This document shows positions 29,879-38,803 of a stretch of 41,936 bases of DNA, in pieces. Made by a program: the position numbers and the translations under genes. The DNA is taken from IMG/VR virus record IMGVR_UViG_3300028840_001832, positions 1-41,936 of that record. The stretch is one strand, 5' to 3'. The stretch's first letter is position 1; the number at the start of each line of letters is the position of its first letter. This DNA is from a virus. Under the pieces are notes generated by a model. It did no database searches. It worked only from the letters and a program-made list of their open reading frames with translations, and had not been told where the DNA came from.

Positions 29879-29937
29879 TAGAAGAGATAAACGAGCAGCG
29901 GAGAAAGGAGGCTAAAGATGGCAAAAGACAGAATTGA
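29240..29937 (+). CDS. Tail assembly chaperone, frameshifted (G-T-like) fusion
   Basis: A -1 slip on G GGA AAG at 29740-29746 joins the first 169 codons to a second frame of 63 codons ending at TGA 29935-29937, giving 232 residues. The extension reads VAGRPEQGRQQTNDNWRRLY, then ELARNGFSWENYHKTP, then RLIYELVEEINEQRRKEAK. A Trp-containing start followed by an amphipathic 'W..y...P...iyeLvee' helix is the T-domain pattern that contacts the tape measure protein. Its end overlaps the tape measure start by 20 bases. Confidence 0.8.
29740..29777 (+). promoter_or_regulatory. Programmed -1 frameshift site with downstream hairpin
   Basis: The slippery heptamer GGGAAAG at 29740-29746 (zero frame ATG GGA AAG) is the same as in the lambda G/T site. 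A very GC-rich hairpin follows at once: 29748-29752 with 29773-29777, a single bulge, and 29754-29759 with 29767-29772 (5 + 6 pairs, one wobble). Confidence 0.85.
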
Positions 29938-31561
29938 AATTGAAGTACTCGCTAAAGGGGTAAAAGGGGCACAAAAAGACATTGAGAAGTTAAAAAAAGA
30001 AATAGGCAAAACCGGCCAACAAACTGAGTCTACCGGTGATAATATGATAGGTAAATTTGCTGCTATTGCTGCTGGTGCTTTTGCTGCCTTCCAGACTATT
30101 AAAAAAGCTATGAACCTTGCTAATGAATTTGCTTTATTTGAGCAAGGCGTCAAAGCAATGGAAACTCAATTTGGTGTATCTTCAAAAAAGATTTTAAAAA
30201 GTTTAGGCGAAGTTTCCAAAGGCACTATATCTAATGCTGACTTAATCTCTTCAGCGAATAGAGCTATGGCATTAAATGTTACTCAAGATGTGGATCAGAT
30301 GGCGCAGTTGTTAGAAGTAGCCAGGGTTCGCGGTCAAGCTATGGGAGTTGACACAACACAGGCGTTTAATGATATTGTAACTGGTATTGGTAGAGCTTCA
30401 CCCCTCATTTTAGATAATCTCGGAATAATTACAAAGGGGTGGGCCGACGAGGCTCGGGCAGCCGGTAAAGCTTTTGATGCACAATTTATTTTAAATAAAG
30501 TCCTGGCTGATGGTGCTAAGATACTTGAAAGAACCGGTGATGTAGCTGTAACTAATGCAGAGAAATTCCAGCAGATTGAAGCTAGTTTTAAGAACGCTAA
30601 ACTTGCTATTGGTCAACAATTATTACCTGAGATTTTAAAAGTAACTGATGCAATCGCTGATTTAGGCGGTAGTAAAGGGATGGAAATTGTTATTAGAAGC
30701 ACCAGAACATTAATTGCATTAGCTAGGTTTTTAGCATTACAATTTACTTTACTTGGCCGGGGTATGGTTGCATCTATAACGCCATTTATTAATTTAATAA
30801 AAAATGTAGTTGAAAGATGGGATGAATTAAAGACTGCCGGCAAAGATACTTTTACAGTATTAAAAGGGATTCTTGGTGATACAGTCACAGATACACAAGA
30901 GAGCTTAAAAAATCAATTTGATGCTGGGAAGAAAGAAATAACAGATTTTAAAGACAGTGTTTTAAATATATTTTCTGAAATTGATACTGCATTTGCTGAA
31001 AGTAATAGAAAAAGATTAGCTTTAACAACTGAAAGAACCCAGGCAGAAATTGAAGCTGAAAAAGCAGCTGCAATGAAAAAGGCTAAAATTATATCTATCT
31101 TTACTGATACTTTAGCAACTGAATCTGTAAAAGCTGGAGAGATTAATAAAAAAGCTCTTAAGAAAACTATGATAGCTACTATCAATGCTATAGCTAATGA
31201 ATTAAAAGCATTTGCAACGGCAGCACTGGCAAAGGCAATAATACTTTTAAGCCCTGGAGGAGTTGCAAGGGCAATAGCTGGACTTGCTGCTGTTTCTACT
31301 GTTCAGGCTTTAGCAACTAAAAGCTTAGGCGGATTCAGACAAGGTACAAGATTTTCACCATCAGGACCGGCAGTTGTAGGGGAAGCAGGACCAGAGATTG
31401 TTAATTTTCCACAAGGTACATCCGTAACACCTACAAATGAAATTAACACTGAAAATAATGATAACCGGAATATTACTATAAATGTTTCCAGTCCTAATGC
31501 TATTGAGTTTGTTAATGAATTACAATCTACTTATGGTATTAGTATATTCGAGGGAGGATAA
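29918..31561 (+). CDS. Tape measure protein
   Basis: 547 residues. N-terminal helices ('IEIEVLAKGVKGAQKDIEKLKKEIGKTGQQTESTGDNM'), an Ala-rich hydrophobic stretch (FAAIAAGAFAAFQTI), 'ANRAMALNVTQDVDQMAQLLEVARVRGQAMGVDTTQAFNDIVTGIGRASPLILDNLGI' (conserved in phage tape measure proteins), a helical middle, an Ala-rich segment near 420-460 and a Gly/Pro end 'GPAVVGEAGPEIVNFPQG' found at many tape measure C-termini. It sets tail length; its size implies a rather short tail. GGAGG start inside the frameshift extension. Confidence 0.9.
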   Translation: MAKDRIEIEVLAKGVKGAQKDIEKLKKEIGKTGQQTESTGDNMIGKFAAIAAGAFAAFQTIKKAMNLANEFALFEQGVKAMETQFGVSSKKILKSLGEVSKGTISNADLISSANRAMALNVTQDVDQMAQLLEVARVRGQAMGVDTTQAFNDIVTGIGRASPLILDNLGIITKGWADEARAAGKAFDAQFILNKVLADGAKILERTGDVAVTNAEKFQQIEASFKNAKLAIGQQLLPEILKVTDAIADLGGSKGMEIVIRSTRTLIALARFLALQFTLLGRGMVASITPFINLIKNVVERWDELKTAGKDTFTVLKGILGDTVTDTQESLKNQFDAGKKEITDFKDSVLNIFSEIDTAFAESNRKRLALTTERTQAEIEAEKAAAMKKAKIISIFTDTLATESVKAGEINKKALKKTMIATINAIANELKAFATAALAKAIILLSPGGVARAIAGLAAVSTVQALATKSLGGFRQGTRFSPSGPAVVGEAGPEIVNFPQGTSVTPTNEINTENNDNRNITINVSSPNAIEFVNELQSTYGISIFEGG

Positions 31562-31930
31562 ATGTCTATTGTAACTGATGGAACTACTAGCATAGATTTA
31601 GGCAACACAAATGAAACTATAGATCCTATTTTAGAGAAAAGCTCTAAAAGAACAGGCGGAGGGAATGTCCGGTCAATTACAAGCGGTGAAAGGTTTGGGA
31701 TGTTAGTTGAAGCCAGGTTAACGCCTGCAACATACAGAAGTTTTTTAGACTTAATGAATAATGGTGCATCAAGTTATTTTTTTACTCCAACTGATACAAC
31801 ACAATGGACGGATTTATATCCTGCTGCAACTTGGCCATTAAATGCTAATATATTTAATATTTCTAGAAGTTGGGATAATAGAAGTTATTACTATGTAAAG
31901 TTCGAGGTGGAATCTACAAGTTATGTCTAG
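31562..31930 (+). CDS. Small tail protein after tape measure
   Basis: 122 residues, beta-rich: 'GGGNVRSITSGERFGMLVEARLTPATYRSFLDLMNNGASSYFFTPTDTTQWTDLYP'. Located where distal-tail or minor tail proteins lie, one base after the tape measure stop, with GAGGAT upstream. It overlaps the baseplate gene by eight bases. Confidence 0.6.
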   Translation: MSIVTDGTTSIDLGNTNETIDPILEKSSKRTGGGNVRSITSGERFGMLVEARLTPATYRSFLDLMNNGASSYFFTPTDTTQWTDLYPAATWPLNANIFNISRSWDNRSYYYVKFEVESTSYV

Positions 31931-33992
31931 AGAAGCCAGCACAGCTGCCAGAACTGAAGAGATTATTTTAAATCTTACTGACCCGAATATTACGGCGTCT
32001 GTATCTCTTGAAGTAGAGCAATCCGGATCTTGGGTTCAAATTGATGATTTAGATATTCAAAGGGGTATTGATTGGACTGAATCAGGTAAGAAAGAAAAGT
32101 ATAATAATTTTAGTTTAGTATCTTTACCAGGTACTATTAAGTTTGATATTGTAAATAGGGATGGTAAATACTTTCCTGGTTCTGGTGATAGTTTAGCTGG
32201 TGTATTCGATTTAGATGTTAGGGTTCGTTTAAAAGCTGGTTATTTGCTTGATTCCGGCTCTGAGACAAGCGAAAGCCTTAACTTAAATGATATTAGTGGA
32301 ACTTATGTTAAATCATTCTTTTATCGTACAGATCACAGTGGGGGGACTGTTGTACTTGATTCTGATGGTGCTGAAAGTATAACTCATTTTACAGATTTAT
32401 TTCCTTCATCTGATACATACGATACAGCAAAATATGATGTTGATGATTATACTCCGGATGCATATACAGTTCAAACTTATGATTCTGATGTGGCTGGATT
32501 TGAAGTATTTACTAAGTTTGAAGTTACTGCCAATAATACAGCAGGCACTATTTATTATAGATCTTTTTCTGACCCTGAAGAGCTTGATAATAGTCAGTTT
32601 AGTAATTGGACAAATGGCGGATCTACATCTAATGGAACTACTACAGTTGATATTGCTGATGTTTCTGGAGAAAGATTTCTACAAGTTGCTATTTTATATG
32701 ATGGTATTACCTGGGCAGCTGGTCATATAATAAGTGATATAAAAGTTTATTATGAAAGTCGATTTGAGAGTATGTATACCAGTGTATATTATTTAGACCA
32801 GCCTAGATTTACAGATCCTAAAGCTCCACAGATTCCGATTGTTAGATGTACAGGTAGGGATATATTTAAGCGGGCTATTGGTGTTGATGTTAAATATAGT
32901 GATGTTAATGGAGAACAAATAGACGATATTATAAAAGATATTTGTGATAAAGTAGGAATATCTTATACAGCTACATCTATAGCTGATTTATCCGGCTTTG
33001 CAACCAGGGCTACTTTAACAGTTGGCAATACGGATGTTGTAAAGGCTGAGAAACTTTTTGAACAATGTATGCAGATTATTAATACTACTGGGTATGTAAT
33101 GTATACTGAGTATGATGAAACTACAGATGATAATGTTTTATACGTACAGACTAGACCAGCACTTGCAGACACAACAGGTGTTTTTAGTTATAAAAATTAT
33201 GAATATTTAGGTGAAACCAGTAAGAATGCAGGTAGATTCCTTCAAAGATTAACAGTTATTACAGATAGTCAAGTTACAGATGATGAAGTTCAACTTGATA
33301 CTGAAGCAATAAGTACAACAGGAGCAAAAACATTATCATGGTCTGGCAATGCGGAATATAAAAGAATTACTGCTGACGTCCCTGGAAATATCACTATTAG
33401 CAATCTTAGTGTGTCACCTACTCAAATCACTTTCACAGTGGATAGTGTCACTGGAACTGTTAATGTAACGGCATTTGGAAATAAATGGTCAAGTACTAAT
33501 CCAGCTTTTGAAGGTGAGGCTATAGAATGGGATAACATGACTTTGCTAGATGGCACAACTGCAAGGCTCATTAATCCGCTTGTTAAAACTGATGCAGAAG
33601 CTAAAAGTATAGCTGAAAGTTTTATAACCCAGTTTGGGACACCTATATTTGAAGCTCGTGGTTTAAAATGGCCGTATCTAAACTTAATACCTGAATTAAA
33701 TGATGGATATATGTTATGGCGGCGTTTTGTAGGTGGAACAAGTGCAGATGATATTTATATTATTACTAAAGTCACGCATCACTTTGATAAAAATTCCACA
33801 CCTACACATTACACTGAATGGAATCTTGAAGATAGTGGCACTGATTATTCGGATTTAGGTGATTTTATCTGGGACAATATAATGGATTGGGACAAAGGTT
33901 TTGTATGGGATATGGGAATAAGTACCCCACTTAGTACAGATGCAGAGATTGATGCAGCAAGTACAATAGTAAATAATGTAGATTTTAGTTAG
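31923..33992 (+). CDS. Large tail-tip / baseplate protein
   Basis: 689 residues. The N-terminal 'ASVSLEVEQSGSWVQIDDLDIQRGIDWTESGKKEKYNNFSLVSLPGTIKFDIVNRDGKYFPG' and later 'PIVRCTGRDIFKRAIGVDVKYSDVNGEQIDDIIKDICDKVGISY' and 'WPYLNLIPELNDGYMLWRRF...DDIYIITKVTHHFDKN' resemble siphovirus tail-tip hub proteins, which join the tube to fibres and contact the host. No protease or lytic motif seen. Position after the tape measure supports the call. Confidence 0.7.
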   Translation: MSREASTAARTEEIILNLTDPNITASVSLEVEQSGSWVQIDDLDIQRGIDWTESGKKEKYNNFSLVSLPGTIKFDIVNRDGKYFPGSGDSLAGVFDLDVRVRLKAGYLLDSGSETSESLNLNDISGTYVKSFFYRTDHSGGTVVLDSDGAESITHFTDLFPSSDTYDTAKYDVDDYTPDAYTVQTYDSDVAGFEVFTKFEVTANNTAGTIYYRSFSDPEELDNSQFSNWTNGGSTSNGTTTVDIADVSGERFLQVAILYDGITWAAGHIISDIKVYYESRFESMYTSVYYLDQPRFTDPKAPQIPIVRCTGRDIFKRAIGVDVKYSDVNGEQIDDIIKDICDKVGISYTATSIADLSGFATRATLTVGNTDVVKAEKLFEQCMQIINTTGYVMYTEYDETTDDNVLYVQTRPALADTTGVFSYKNYEYLGETSKNAGRFLQRLTVITDSQVTDDEVQLDTEAISTTGAKTLSWSGNAEYKRITADVPGNITISNLSVSPTQITFTVDSVTGTVNVTAFGNKWSSTNPAFEGEAIEWDNMTLLDGTTARLINPLVKTDAEAKSIAESFITQFGTPIFEARGLKWPYLNLIPELNDGYMLWRRFVGGTSADDIYIITKVTHHFDKNSTPTHYTEWNLEDSGTDYSDLGDFIWDNIMDWDKGFVWDMGISTPLSTDAEIDAASTIVNNVDFS

Positions 33993-34000
33993 GAGTTAAC

Positions 34001-35695
34001 ATGGCAAGTAAATTAACAAGCGCAGATATTAGCGAGATAACCAGACAATCGGATGTTATTTCTAAACCTGTAAGAGATAACTTTACTAATACTAAAAATA
34101 AAATAAATGAATTAGTTGATGAAATAGCAGCGGTAGCCATAGGCACAACCAATGCAGAAACTACAGCAGCTAGGCCATATAATAGCAATCTAAAAGAAAG
34201 ACTTGACCAAGTTCTTACAACACAATACAGGATTGACACTGGTGGTGTTGTTTCTATAAATGCCGGTGATTCTCAAAAAGTAGATGTAACTGCAGGGACT
34301 GGAACTGTAAATGGTATTCAAGTTAATTGGAGTGCTACAACTAGTGCGACTATTTCATATACTTCAGCCAATACAAGATATGATGTTGTAGTCATAAATA
34401 CTGATAATACTTTAACAATAGTTACAGGGGCTGAAGCTGCTATTCCTGTTTTGCCTTCTATTGCATCTACACAAAAAGCTCTTTGGGTTTTATTAATTGG
34501 GACTGCTTCTGTTGCTCTTAATCATGATGCGAGAGATCAGGGATGTTATTATAATTATCAAGGACATTTAAAATTTAATTGGAAAATCCAAGATGCAATT
34601 GATGATTTAACAAATGGTGGAACTATTTATATAAATAGAGGAACTTATATTGAAGGATTAACCTATGATGATAATCAAAATCTTATTTTTGAAGGTGGTA
34701 CGGTTATAAAAGACACATCAGGAACAACAATTAATTTTGAGTATGTTGATTTGTCAACTAAATCTGAAAGTAAAATTGAATGGTCTGGAGGAATAATAAA
34801 AGATAATGATAGAGAATTATTAACTTTTAGTATAAGGGGAACTCCATTGGCAATTTCAGGTATAGGAAATGCAGCTCTTGCCGCTTTAAGCTCAACAAGA
34901 GTGGCTTTTATTGATAATACTAATGATGATTTAAGGACTTATGATTTTAACGGAAGCATTTGGAGTCAAACTGGTAATGATTTAAACATAGCTGGAGTTG
35001 GATTGCCAACAATTACAGGATTAACTAGCACTAGAATTGCTTTTATTGATGATGGTAATGATGATTTAAGAACTTATGATTTTGATGGAACAGACTGGAG
35101 TCAAGCTGGTAATGATTTGAATATTGGTGGCGGTGTAGCTGCCCCAGCAATTACAGCTTTGTCAAGTTCAAGAATTGCTTTTATTGATGCAGTTAATGAA
35201 GATTTAAGAACCTATGATTTTGATGGCACTGATTGGAGCCAAACAGGTAATGATTTGAATATTGCTACTGTTGACGTTTCTTCAATAGCAGCTTTATCCA
35301 GTACAAGAGTAGCTTTTATTGATGGCGGCAATAAACAATTAAGAGCTTATGATTTTGATGGCACTGATTGGACCTTGACTGGTAATTCATTTACAATGGC
35401 TGATATTGCTGCAGGTATTAGTTTGTCAGCTATTACATCAAATACAGTTGTTTTTACTGATAATACAAATAGATTGTTTAGAATATTAAAATTTGATGGT
35501 ACAAATTGGACAATAATCTCTTTAGCTGATTATACTAACCCGTTTTATTCGGCTGGCGCTGGGGATTCTGCAGCTTGTTCATCTAATCAAATGGCTTATA
35601 TTGATACTACATCAGAAAAATTAACAATGTTTAATATATTGACTATTCCAACTTTTTTAAAGGCTGGTTTAGCATCAATTGAACCGCCTTCATAA
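34001..35695 (+). CDS. Tail fibre / receptor protein with propeller-like repeats
   Basis: 564 residues. Residues 1-60 (LTSADISEITRQSDVISKPVRDNFTNTKNKINEL) resemble fibre attachment domains. 'IQDAIDDLTNGGTIYINRGTYIEGLTYDDNQNLIFEGGTVIKD' at about 197-239 is a pectate-lyase-like beta-helix start. From about 285 to 510, five or six repeats of about 47-49 residues follow the pattern 'itaLSStRiAFIDd.N.dLRtYDFDGTdWsqtGNdLnI', looking like blades of a beta-propeller. It is probably the host-binding fibre. AGGAG start. Confidence 0.8.
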   Translation: MASKLTSADISEITRQSDVISKPVRDNFTNTKNKINELVDEIAAVAIGTTNAETTAARPYNSNLKERLDQVLTTQYRIDTGGVVSINAGDSQKVDVTAGTGTVNGIQVNWSATTSATISYTSANTRYDVVVINTDNTLTIVTGAEAAIPVLPSIASTQKALWVLLIGTASVALNHDARDQGCYYNYQGHLKFNWKIQDAIDDLTNGGTIYINRGTYIEGLTYDDNQNLIFEGGTVIKDTSGTTINFEYVDLSTKSESKIEWSGGIIKDNDRELLTFSIRGTPLAISGIGNAALAALSSTRVAFIDNTNDDLRTYDFNGSIWSQTGNDLNIAGVGLPTITGLTSTRIAFIDDGNDDLRTYDFDGTDWSQAGNDLNIGGGVAAPAITALSSSRIAFIDAVNEDLRTYDFDGTDWSQTGNDLNIATVDVSSIAALSSTRVAFIDGGNKQLRAYDFDGTDWTLTGNSFTMADIAAGISLSAITSNTVVFTDNTNRLFRILKFDGTNWTIISLADYTNPFYSAGAGDSAACSSNQMAYIDTTSEKLTMFNILTIPTFLKAGLASIEPPS

Positions 35696-35715
35696 TAATT
35701 TAAAGGAGCAATCAA

Positions 35716-36444
35716 ATGGCTGAAAGTACAATATTACCAACTAGATCAAGCGGTGAAACAGTAGCAAGCGCAGATATAAATTCGCTTAGTAGTCAAGCAC
35801 TTGATAAACAAGGAACAGAACAATTATCAAACATGACAGTTGTAACTACCAGCACAAGCGGTGATAAGTTTTTAATTGAATTATCGACTGGTGAAATAAG
35901 ATATATCGATAATGACAATATGCCTGCTGGCGGTGGTGGTGATGCTTTGGATGATTTCAGAATTGATAGACCAGCAGGGACTTTTGATTATCCAGCAAGT
36001 AATCCGGCCCCACTTGATACAGATTCAGGTACAAATGGAACTATAAAAAGGCATTTGATGGATGATACAACAGAGGAATTTGTTATTAGTAAATTTCAAG
36101 TTCCGCATAATCTTGATACATCAGGGACAGTTACTTTTGAAGCTTATGGTTATGCTACTACTGCGGATGGGAATGAAATACAGCTTAGATTTGGTCATTC
36201 TGCCGGTGGTGATAGTGATACATGGGACTTGGCTTTTACAGATGAAGATTCCGGGGATTTAACAACCGATGGCACACAGGATGATTTAGATCATTTTACC
36301 TGGACAGAAACAGTGTCTAATCTGGGATGGTCTGCTAATGATCAAGTTAGATTTCAGGTTTCCAGGGTGGCAATTGATGATGGAACTCCCCTTTCAGGAG
36401 ATTGGGGGTTGACTCATTTTAGGATAAGGATACCCAGGACATAA
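35716..36444 (+). CDS. Tail fibre-associated protein
   Basis: 242 residues. 'TRSSGETVASADINSLSSQALDKQG' resembles the short attachment motif of the preceding fibre. A Gly linker (AGGGGDALDDFRIDRP) leads to a beta domain ('KFQVPHNLDTSGTVTFEAYGYATTADGNEIQLRFGHSAGG...WDLAFTDED') ending 'DWGLTHFRIRIPRT'. A jelly-roll or carbohydrate-binding fibre tip is likely. Confidence 0.6.
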   Translation: MAESTILPTRSSGETVASADINSLSSQALDKQGTEQLSNMTVVTTSTSGDKFLIELSTGEIRYIDNDNMPAGGGGDALDDFRIDRPAGTFDYPASNPAPLDTDSGTNGTIKRHLMDDTTEEFVISKFQVPHNLDTSGTVTFEAYGYATTADGNEIQLRFGHSAGGDSDTWDLAFTDEDSGDLTTDGTQDDLDHFTWTETVSNLGWSANDQVRFQVSRVAIDDGTPLSGDWGLTHFRIRIPRT

Positions 36445-36445
36445 A

Positions 36446-37132
36446 ATGGCTGCTCAATTAACTAAAGCAGATAGTGATTATATTAATCAAACTGGTAATG
36501 TTGCTAATTTAAAAGTACAAAATGGCACTATCTCAATGTGGGTTAATCTTGATTCTGGATTGGCTGGAGCTGGTGTTTATCTTATAAATTATGCTGCGGA
36601 TGCTCTTAATTTTTTTATAGTTGGTAATTCTGGCGGTGGTCATGCTGATGAAACACTTACATGGCGCAGTGGTGCTGTTATGAGAATGTTATATAAAAAT
36701 GGTGAAAATAATCTTTATGACAATACCGATCATCATTTAGTTGTTGTTTGTGATGGTACGGATAACAGAATAGCACTTGATGGTGTTGAAGTTGCAGTGA
36801 CTTTTGATGTAGGTGATGTTGGAACAAATGATGCTTTAATGGATACAGCAATAACGGCTTTTAGGATTGGAAGTGATGGTTCTGGTAATGGATTTACTGG
36901 TAGTATGTGGGATTTTAGGATATACAGCCGGGGGCTTTCTAATGATGAAATTAAGATTTTATATGAAGAACGCGGAAGTGATAATATAACAAATGATTTA
37001 GTTATTAGATTGCCAATGAATGAAGGTCCAGATAGCAGTGTTGTTACAACTAATATTGATGTAGGCCCTAATGGATATGATGGGGCAATAAATGCAACAC
37101 CGGATTATGTAGCAAAATCAGTAAAAACTTAG
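36446..37132 (+). CDS. LamG/concanavalin-like tail protein
   Basis: 228 residues. 'QLTKADSDYINQTGNVANLKVQNGTISMWVNLDSGL', 'HHLVVVCDGTDNRIALDGVEVAVTFD' and 'FRIGSDGSGNGFTGSMWDFRIYSRGLSNDEIKILYEERG' follow the LamG-like jelly-roll order. Probable sugar-binding adhesin. Together with the 23207 protein it gives the phage two LamG-like surface proteins. One base separates it from the upstream stop. Confidence 0.75.
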   Translation: MAAQLTKADSDYINQTGNVANLKVQNGTISMWVNLDSGLAGAGVYLINYAADALNFFIVGNSGGGHADETLTWRSGAVMRMLYKNGENNLYDNTDHHLVVVCDGTDNRIALDGVEVAVTFDVGDVGTNDALMDTAITAFRIGSDGSGNGFTGSMWDFRIYSRGLSNDEIKILYEERGSDNITNDLVIRLPMNEGPDSSVVTTNIDVGPNGYDGAINATPDYVAKSVKT

Positions 37133-37140
37133 GAGATATT

Positions 37141-37392
37141 ATGTCAAATGTTATTAATAAAGTTACAGGACAATATTTAAAATCAGTTCATACACCATAT
37201 TATTCTAGTAATTCAGACTGGATTATTAATCCTACACAGCAGGAAATAGATCAATATAAATATGTCCCACCAGCCCCGGATCTGGATGCTATAGAAAAAG
37301 AAAGATTAATTGAAGAAAAAAAAAGAGAAATTGCAATTGATGCTTTAAAACTTGATGGTAAACTTGATTCAAAAGGGGAACTTGTTAAATAA
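37141..37392 (+). CDS. Small tail-region protein with coiled-coil end
   Basis: 83 residues: 'MSNVINKVTGQYLKSVHTPYYSSNSDWIINPTQQEIDQYKYVPPAPD', then a charged helix (EKERLIEEKKREIAIDAL). Such small proteins between fibres and lysis genes may be fibre chaperones. AGGAG start, TAATG overlap with the endolysin. Confidence 0.5.
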   Translation: MSNVINKVTGQYLKSVHTPYYSSNSDWIINPTQQEIDQYKYVPPAPDLDAIEKERLIEEKKREIAIDALKLDGKLDSKGELVK

Positions 37393-37799
37393 TGCCTGAA
37401 TTCAGTCAACGCTCATTAGACAAACTTAATACTTGTCATCCTGACCTGCAAGAAATAATGAATGAAGTAATTAAGTATTTAGATATTAGTATTATATCCG
37501 GGCATCGGGGAGCAGTTGAGCAGGATACTTTATATGAAAGGGGATTTAGTAAAGTAATGTTCCCTGCAAGTAAACATAATATAGAACCTTCCATGGCTGT
37601 TGATATTATGTTATGGAATAATAGCACACCTCATATTAGATGGAATGACAGACAGCAAATGTCTTTAGTAGCTGGAGTTGTTCATGCAATAGCAAGTCAA
37701 AAACAGATAAAAATTAAATGGGGTGGCGACTGGGATGGCAACTATATAACTTCAGATAATTGGTTTGATGGCGGACATTTTGAATTGGAGGATGATTGA
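37392..37799 (+). CDS. Endolysin, M15-family (VanY-like) peptidase
   Basis: 135 residues, full length for small phage L-Ala-D-Glu / D-Ala peptidases. 'IISGHRGAVEQDTLYERG' (33-51), 'PASKHNIEPSMAVDIMLW' with zinc ligands His62 and Asp71, and 'WFDGGHFEL' with His129 are the M15 zinc-site motifs (SxHxxxxAxD and GGHFE). It cuts peptide stems of peptidoglycan. No signal peptide, so it depends on the holin-like proteins that follow. Confidence 0.9.
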   Translation: MPEFSQRSLDKLNTCHPDLQEIMNEVIKYLDISIISGHRGAVEQDTLYERGFSKVMFPASKHNIEPSMAVDIMLWNNSTPHIRWNDRQQMSLVAGVVHAIASQKQIKIKWGGDWDGNYITSDNWFDGGHFELEDD

Positions 37800-38041
37800 T
37801 GAAAGAAGATAGAAGAAAAGAAGACGAGAGAATAGATAAGCTTATAGAGATGACTTCAAAGCATGGTATTCTTATTGAGCAGGTTCATAAATCCTGGTTC
37901 GGCATTAATGGTGCTAATGGTTATAAGACTAAAATAGATAAAATGGAAGGTGCTGTTGGGACCTGGAGATGGCTTGCCGGTGGCGGTGGTATTGTAGGGA
38001 TAACAGCCTTAATCGTTACTATTTATAAACTATTTAATTAG
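37799..38041 (+). CDS. Holin-like / XhlA-type membrane protein
   Basis: 80 residues: charged coiled-coil start (MKEDRRKEDERIDKLIEMTSKHGILIEQVHKSWFG), then one C-terminal membrane segment (WLAGGGGIVGITALIVTIYKLFN). This topology matches XhlA/haemolysin-type proteins that assist holins. The ATG at 37799 has GGAGG seven bases upstream; an in-frame TTG at 37796 is less likely. Overlaps the endolysin stop. Confidence 0.7.
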   Translation: MKEDRRKEDERIDKLIEMTSKHGILIEQVHKSWFGINGANGYKTKIDKMEGAVGTWRWLAGGGGIVGITALIVTIYKLFN

Positions 38042-38050
38042 GAGCAAATA

Positions 38051-38251
38051 ATGAAGGAACAAATGAAAAGCAAAAAGTTTATAGTCTTAGTGGTTATGAC
38101 TATTTTAAATGCTGCTTACATTGGTATTTGCAAGGATGATTCAAACTTAATCCAGCTTATGCCGTTAATGATAACTCTTAATGGCGTGTATGCAACGTAT
38201 CTTGGAGTTAATGTTTGGCAGAAAAAAAACATGAAAATTGAAACAAAATAA
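38051..38251 (+). CDS. Probable holin (two membrane segments)
   Basis: 66 residues with two hydrophobic segments (about 11-26, FIVLVVMTILNAAYIG, and 34-52, LIQLMPLMITLNGVYATYL) and charged ends (KEQMKSKK, KKNMKIETK). Size, topology and position in the lysis cluster suit a class II holin. AGGAG start, TAATG overlap with the next gene. Confidence 0.65.
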   Translation: MKEQMKSKKFIVLVVMTILNAAYIGICKDDSNLIQLMPLMITLNGVYATYLGVNVWQKKNMKIETK

Positions 38252-38460
38252 TGTTTTTTAAAATATATTTTATTGTTTCTGTTTTAATATATGCTATAAT
38301 ACTCTATGTCTGGCTTAAGAGTAAAGACAAAAAGAAATCAACTTATAAACCAAAGGAGCGAATGAATGAAGTATTTAAAAAAACTCTTCCCTCTAATCCT
38401 CGTGCTAAGCTTAAGCGTTTTCGGGAACTCACTGGACGAAAATACGATAAGTCTGGATAA
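38251..38460 (+). CDS. Small single-span membrane protein of the lysis cluster
   Basis: 69 residues: N-terminal membrane segment (FKIYFIVSVLIYAIILYVWL), then a basic soluble part (KSKDKKKSTYKPKERMNEVFKK). Its last 95 bases also encode the start of the next protein in another frame, an Rz/Rz1-like overlap. It may be an inner-membrane spanin component, though it is short for Rz. Confidence 0.55.
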   Translation: MFFKIYFIVSVLIYAIILYVWLKSKDKKKSTYKPKERMNEVFKKTLPSNPRAKLKRFRELTGRKYDKSG

Positions 38461-38803
38461 TATAACTCCAGCAGATATTTTTTATACAAATACTTGGTCA
38501 GCTGCTTGGGAGCCATACGGTAAAGTAAAATACTTTGGCAACTGGATTGCTTTTGAAAAAGATTATGTTGTACTTGCTAGGCTGGAAGTATTTAATTATT
38601 TCTTTATGCCCCATCCTTTTAACTGCATCTATGACGATGATATGAAAGAAGTAGAAATTATTATAGAAGATTTAAATGTTGAAAATCATAATTTAAAATT
38701 TGAAAATAAAAATTTAAAAAAAAGTAGAAATAAGTCATTTGGCTGGGGAGCTGTTGTCGGTGCAGTTCTTACATCAATTATCATAATTTCAATAAAAAAA
38801 TAA
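38366..38803 (+). CDS. Exported protein with C-terminal membrane segment (possible spanin)
   Basis: 145 residues: signal peptide (MKYLKKLFPLILVLSLSVFG), a periplasmic domain (TNTWSAAWEPYGKVKYFGNWIAFEKDY...), a short coiled coil (IEDLNVENHNLKFENKNLKKSRN) and a C-terminal membrane segment (GWGAVVGAVLTSIIIISIKK). This resembles a one-protein spanin, except that no lipobox Cys is present. AAAGGAG gives the start within the previous gene. Last gene before the terminator. Confidence 0.6.
   Translation: MKYLKKLFPLILVLSLSVFGNSLDENTISLDNITPADIFYTNTWSAAWEPYGKVKYFGNWIAFEKDYVVLARLEVFNYFFMPHPFNCIYDDDMKEVEIIIEDLNVENHNLKFENKNLKKSRNKSFGWGAVVGAVLTSIIIISIKK

Noticed and set aside
32434-32730. 98-codon + strand frame rich in Leu/Met inside the baseplate gene
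   Set aside because: Out-of-frame shadow of the 689-residue tail protein with no ribosome binding site.
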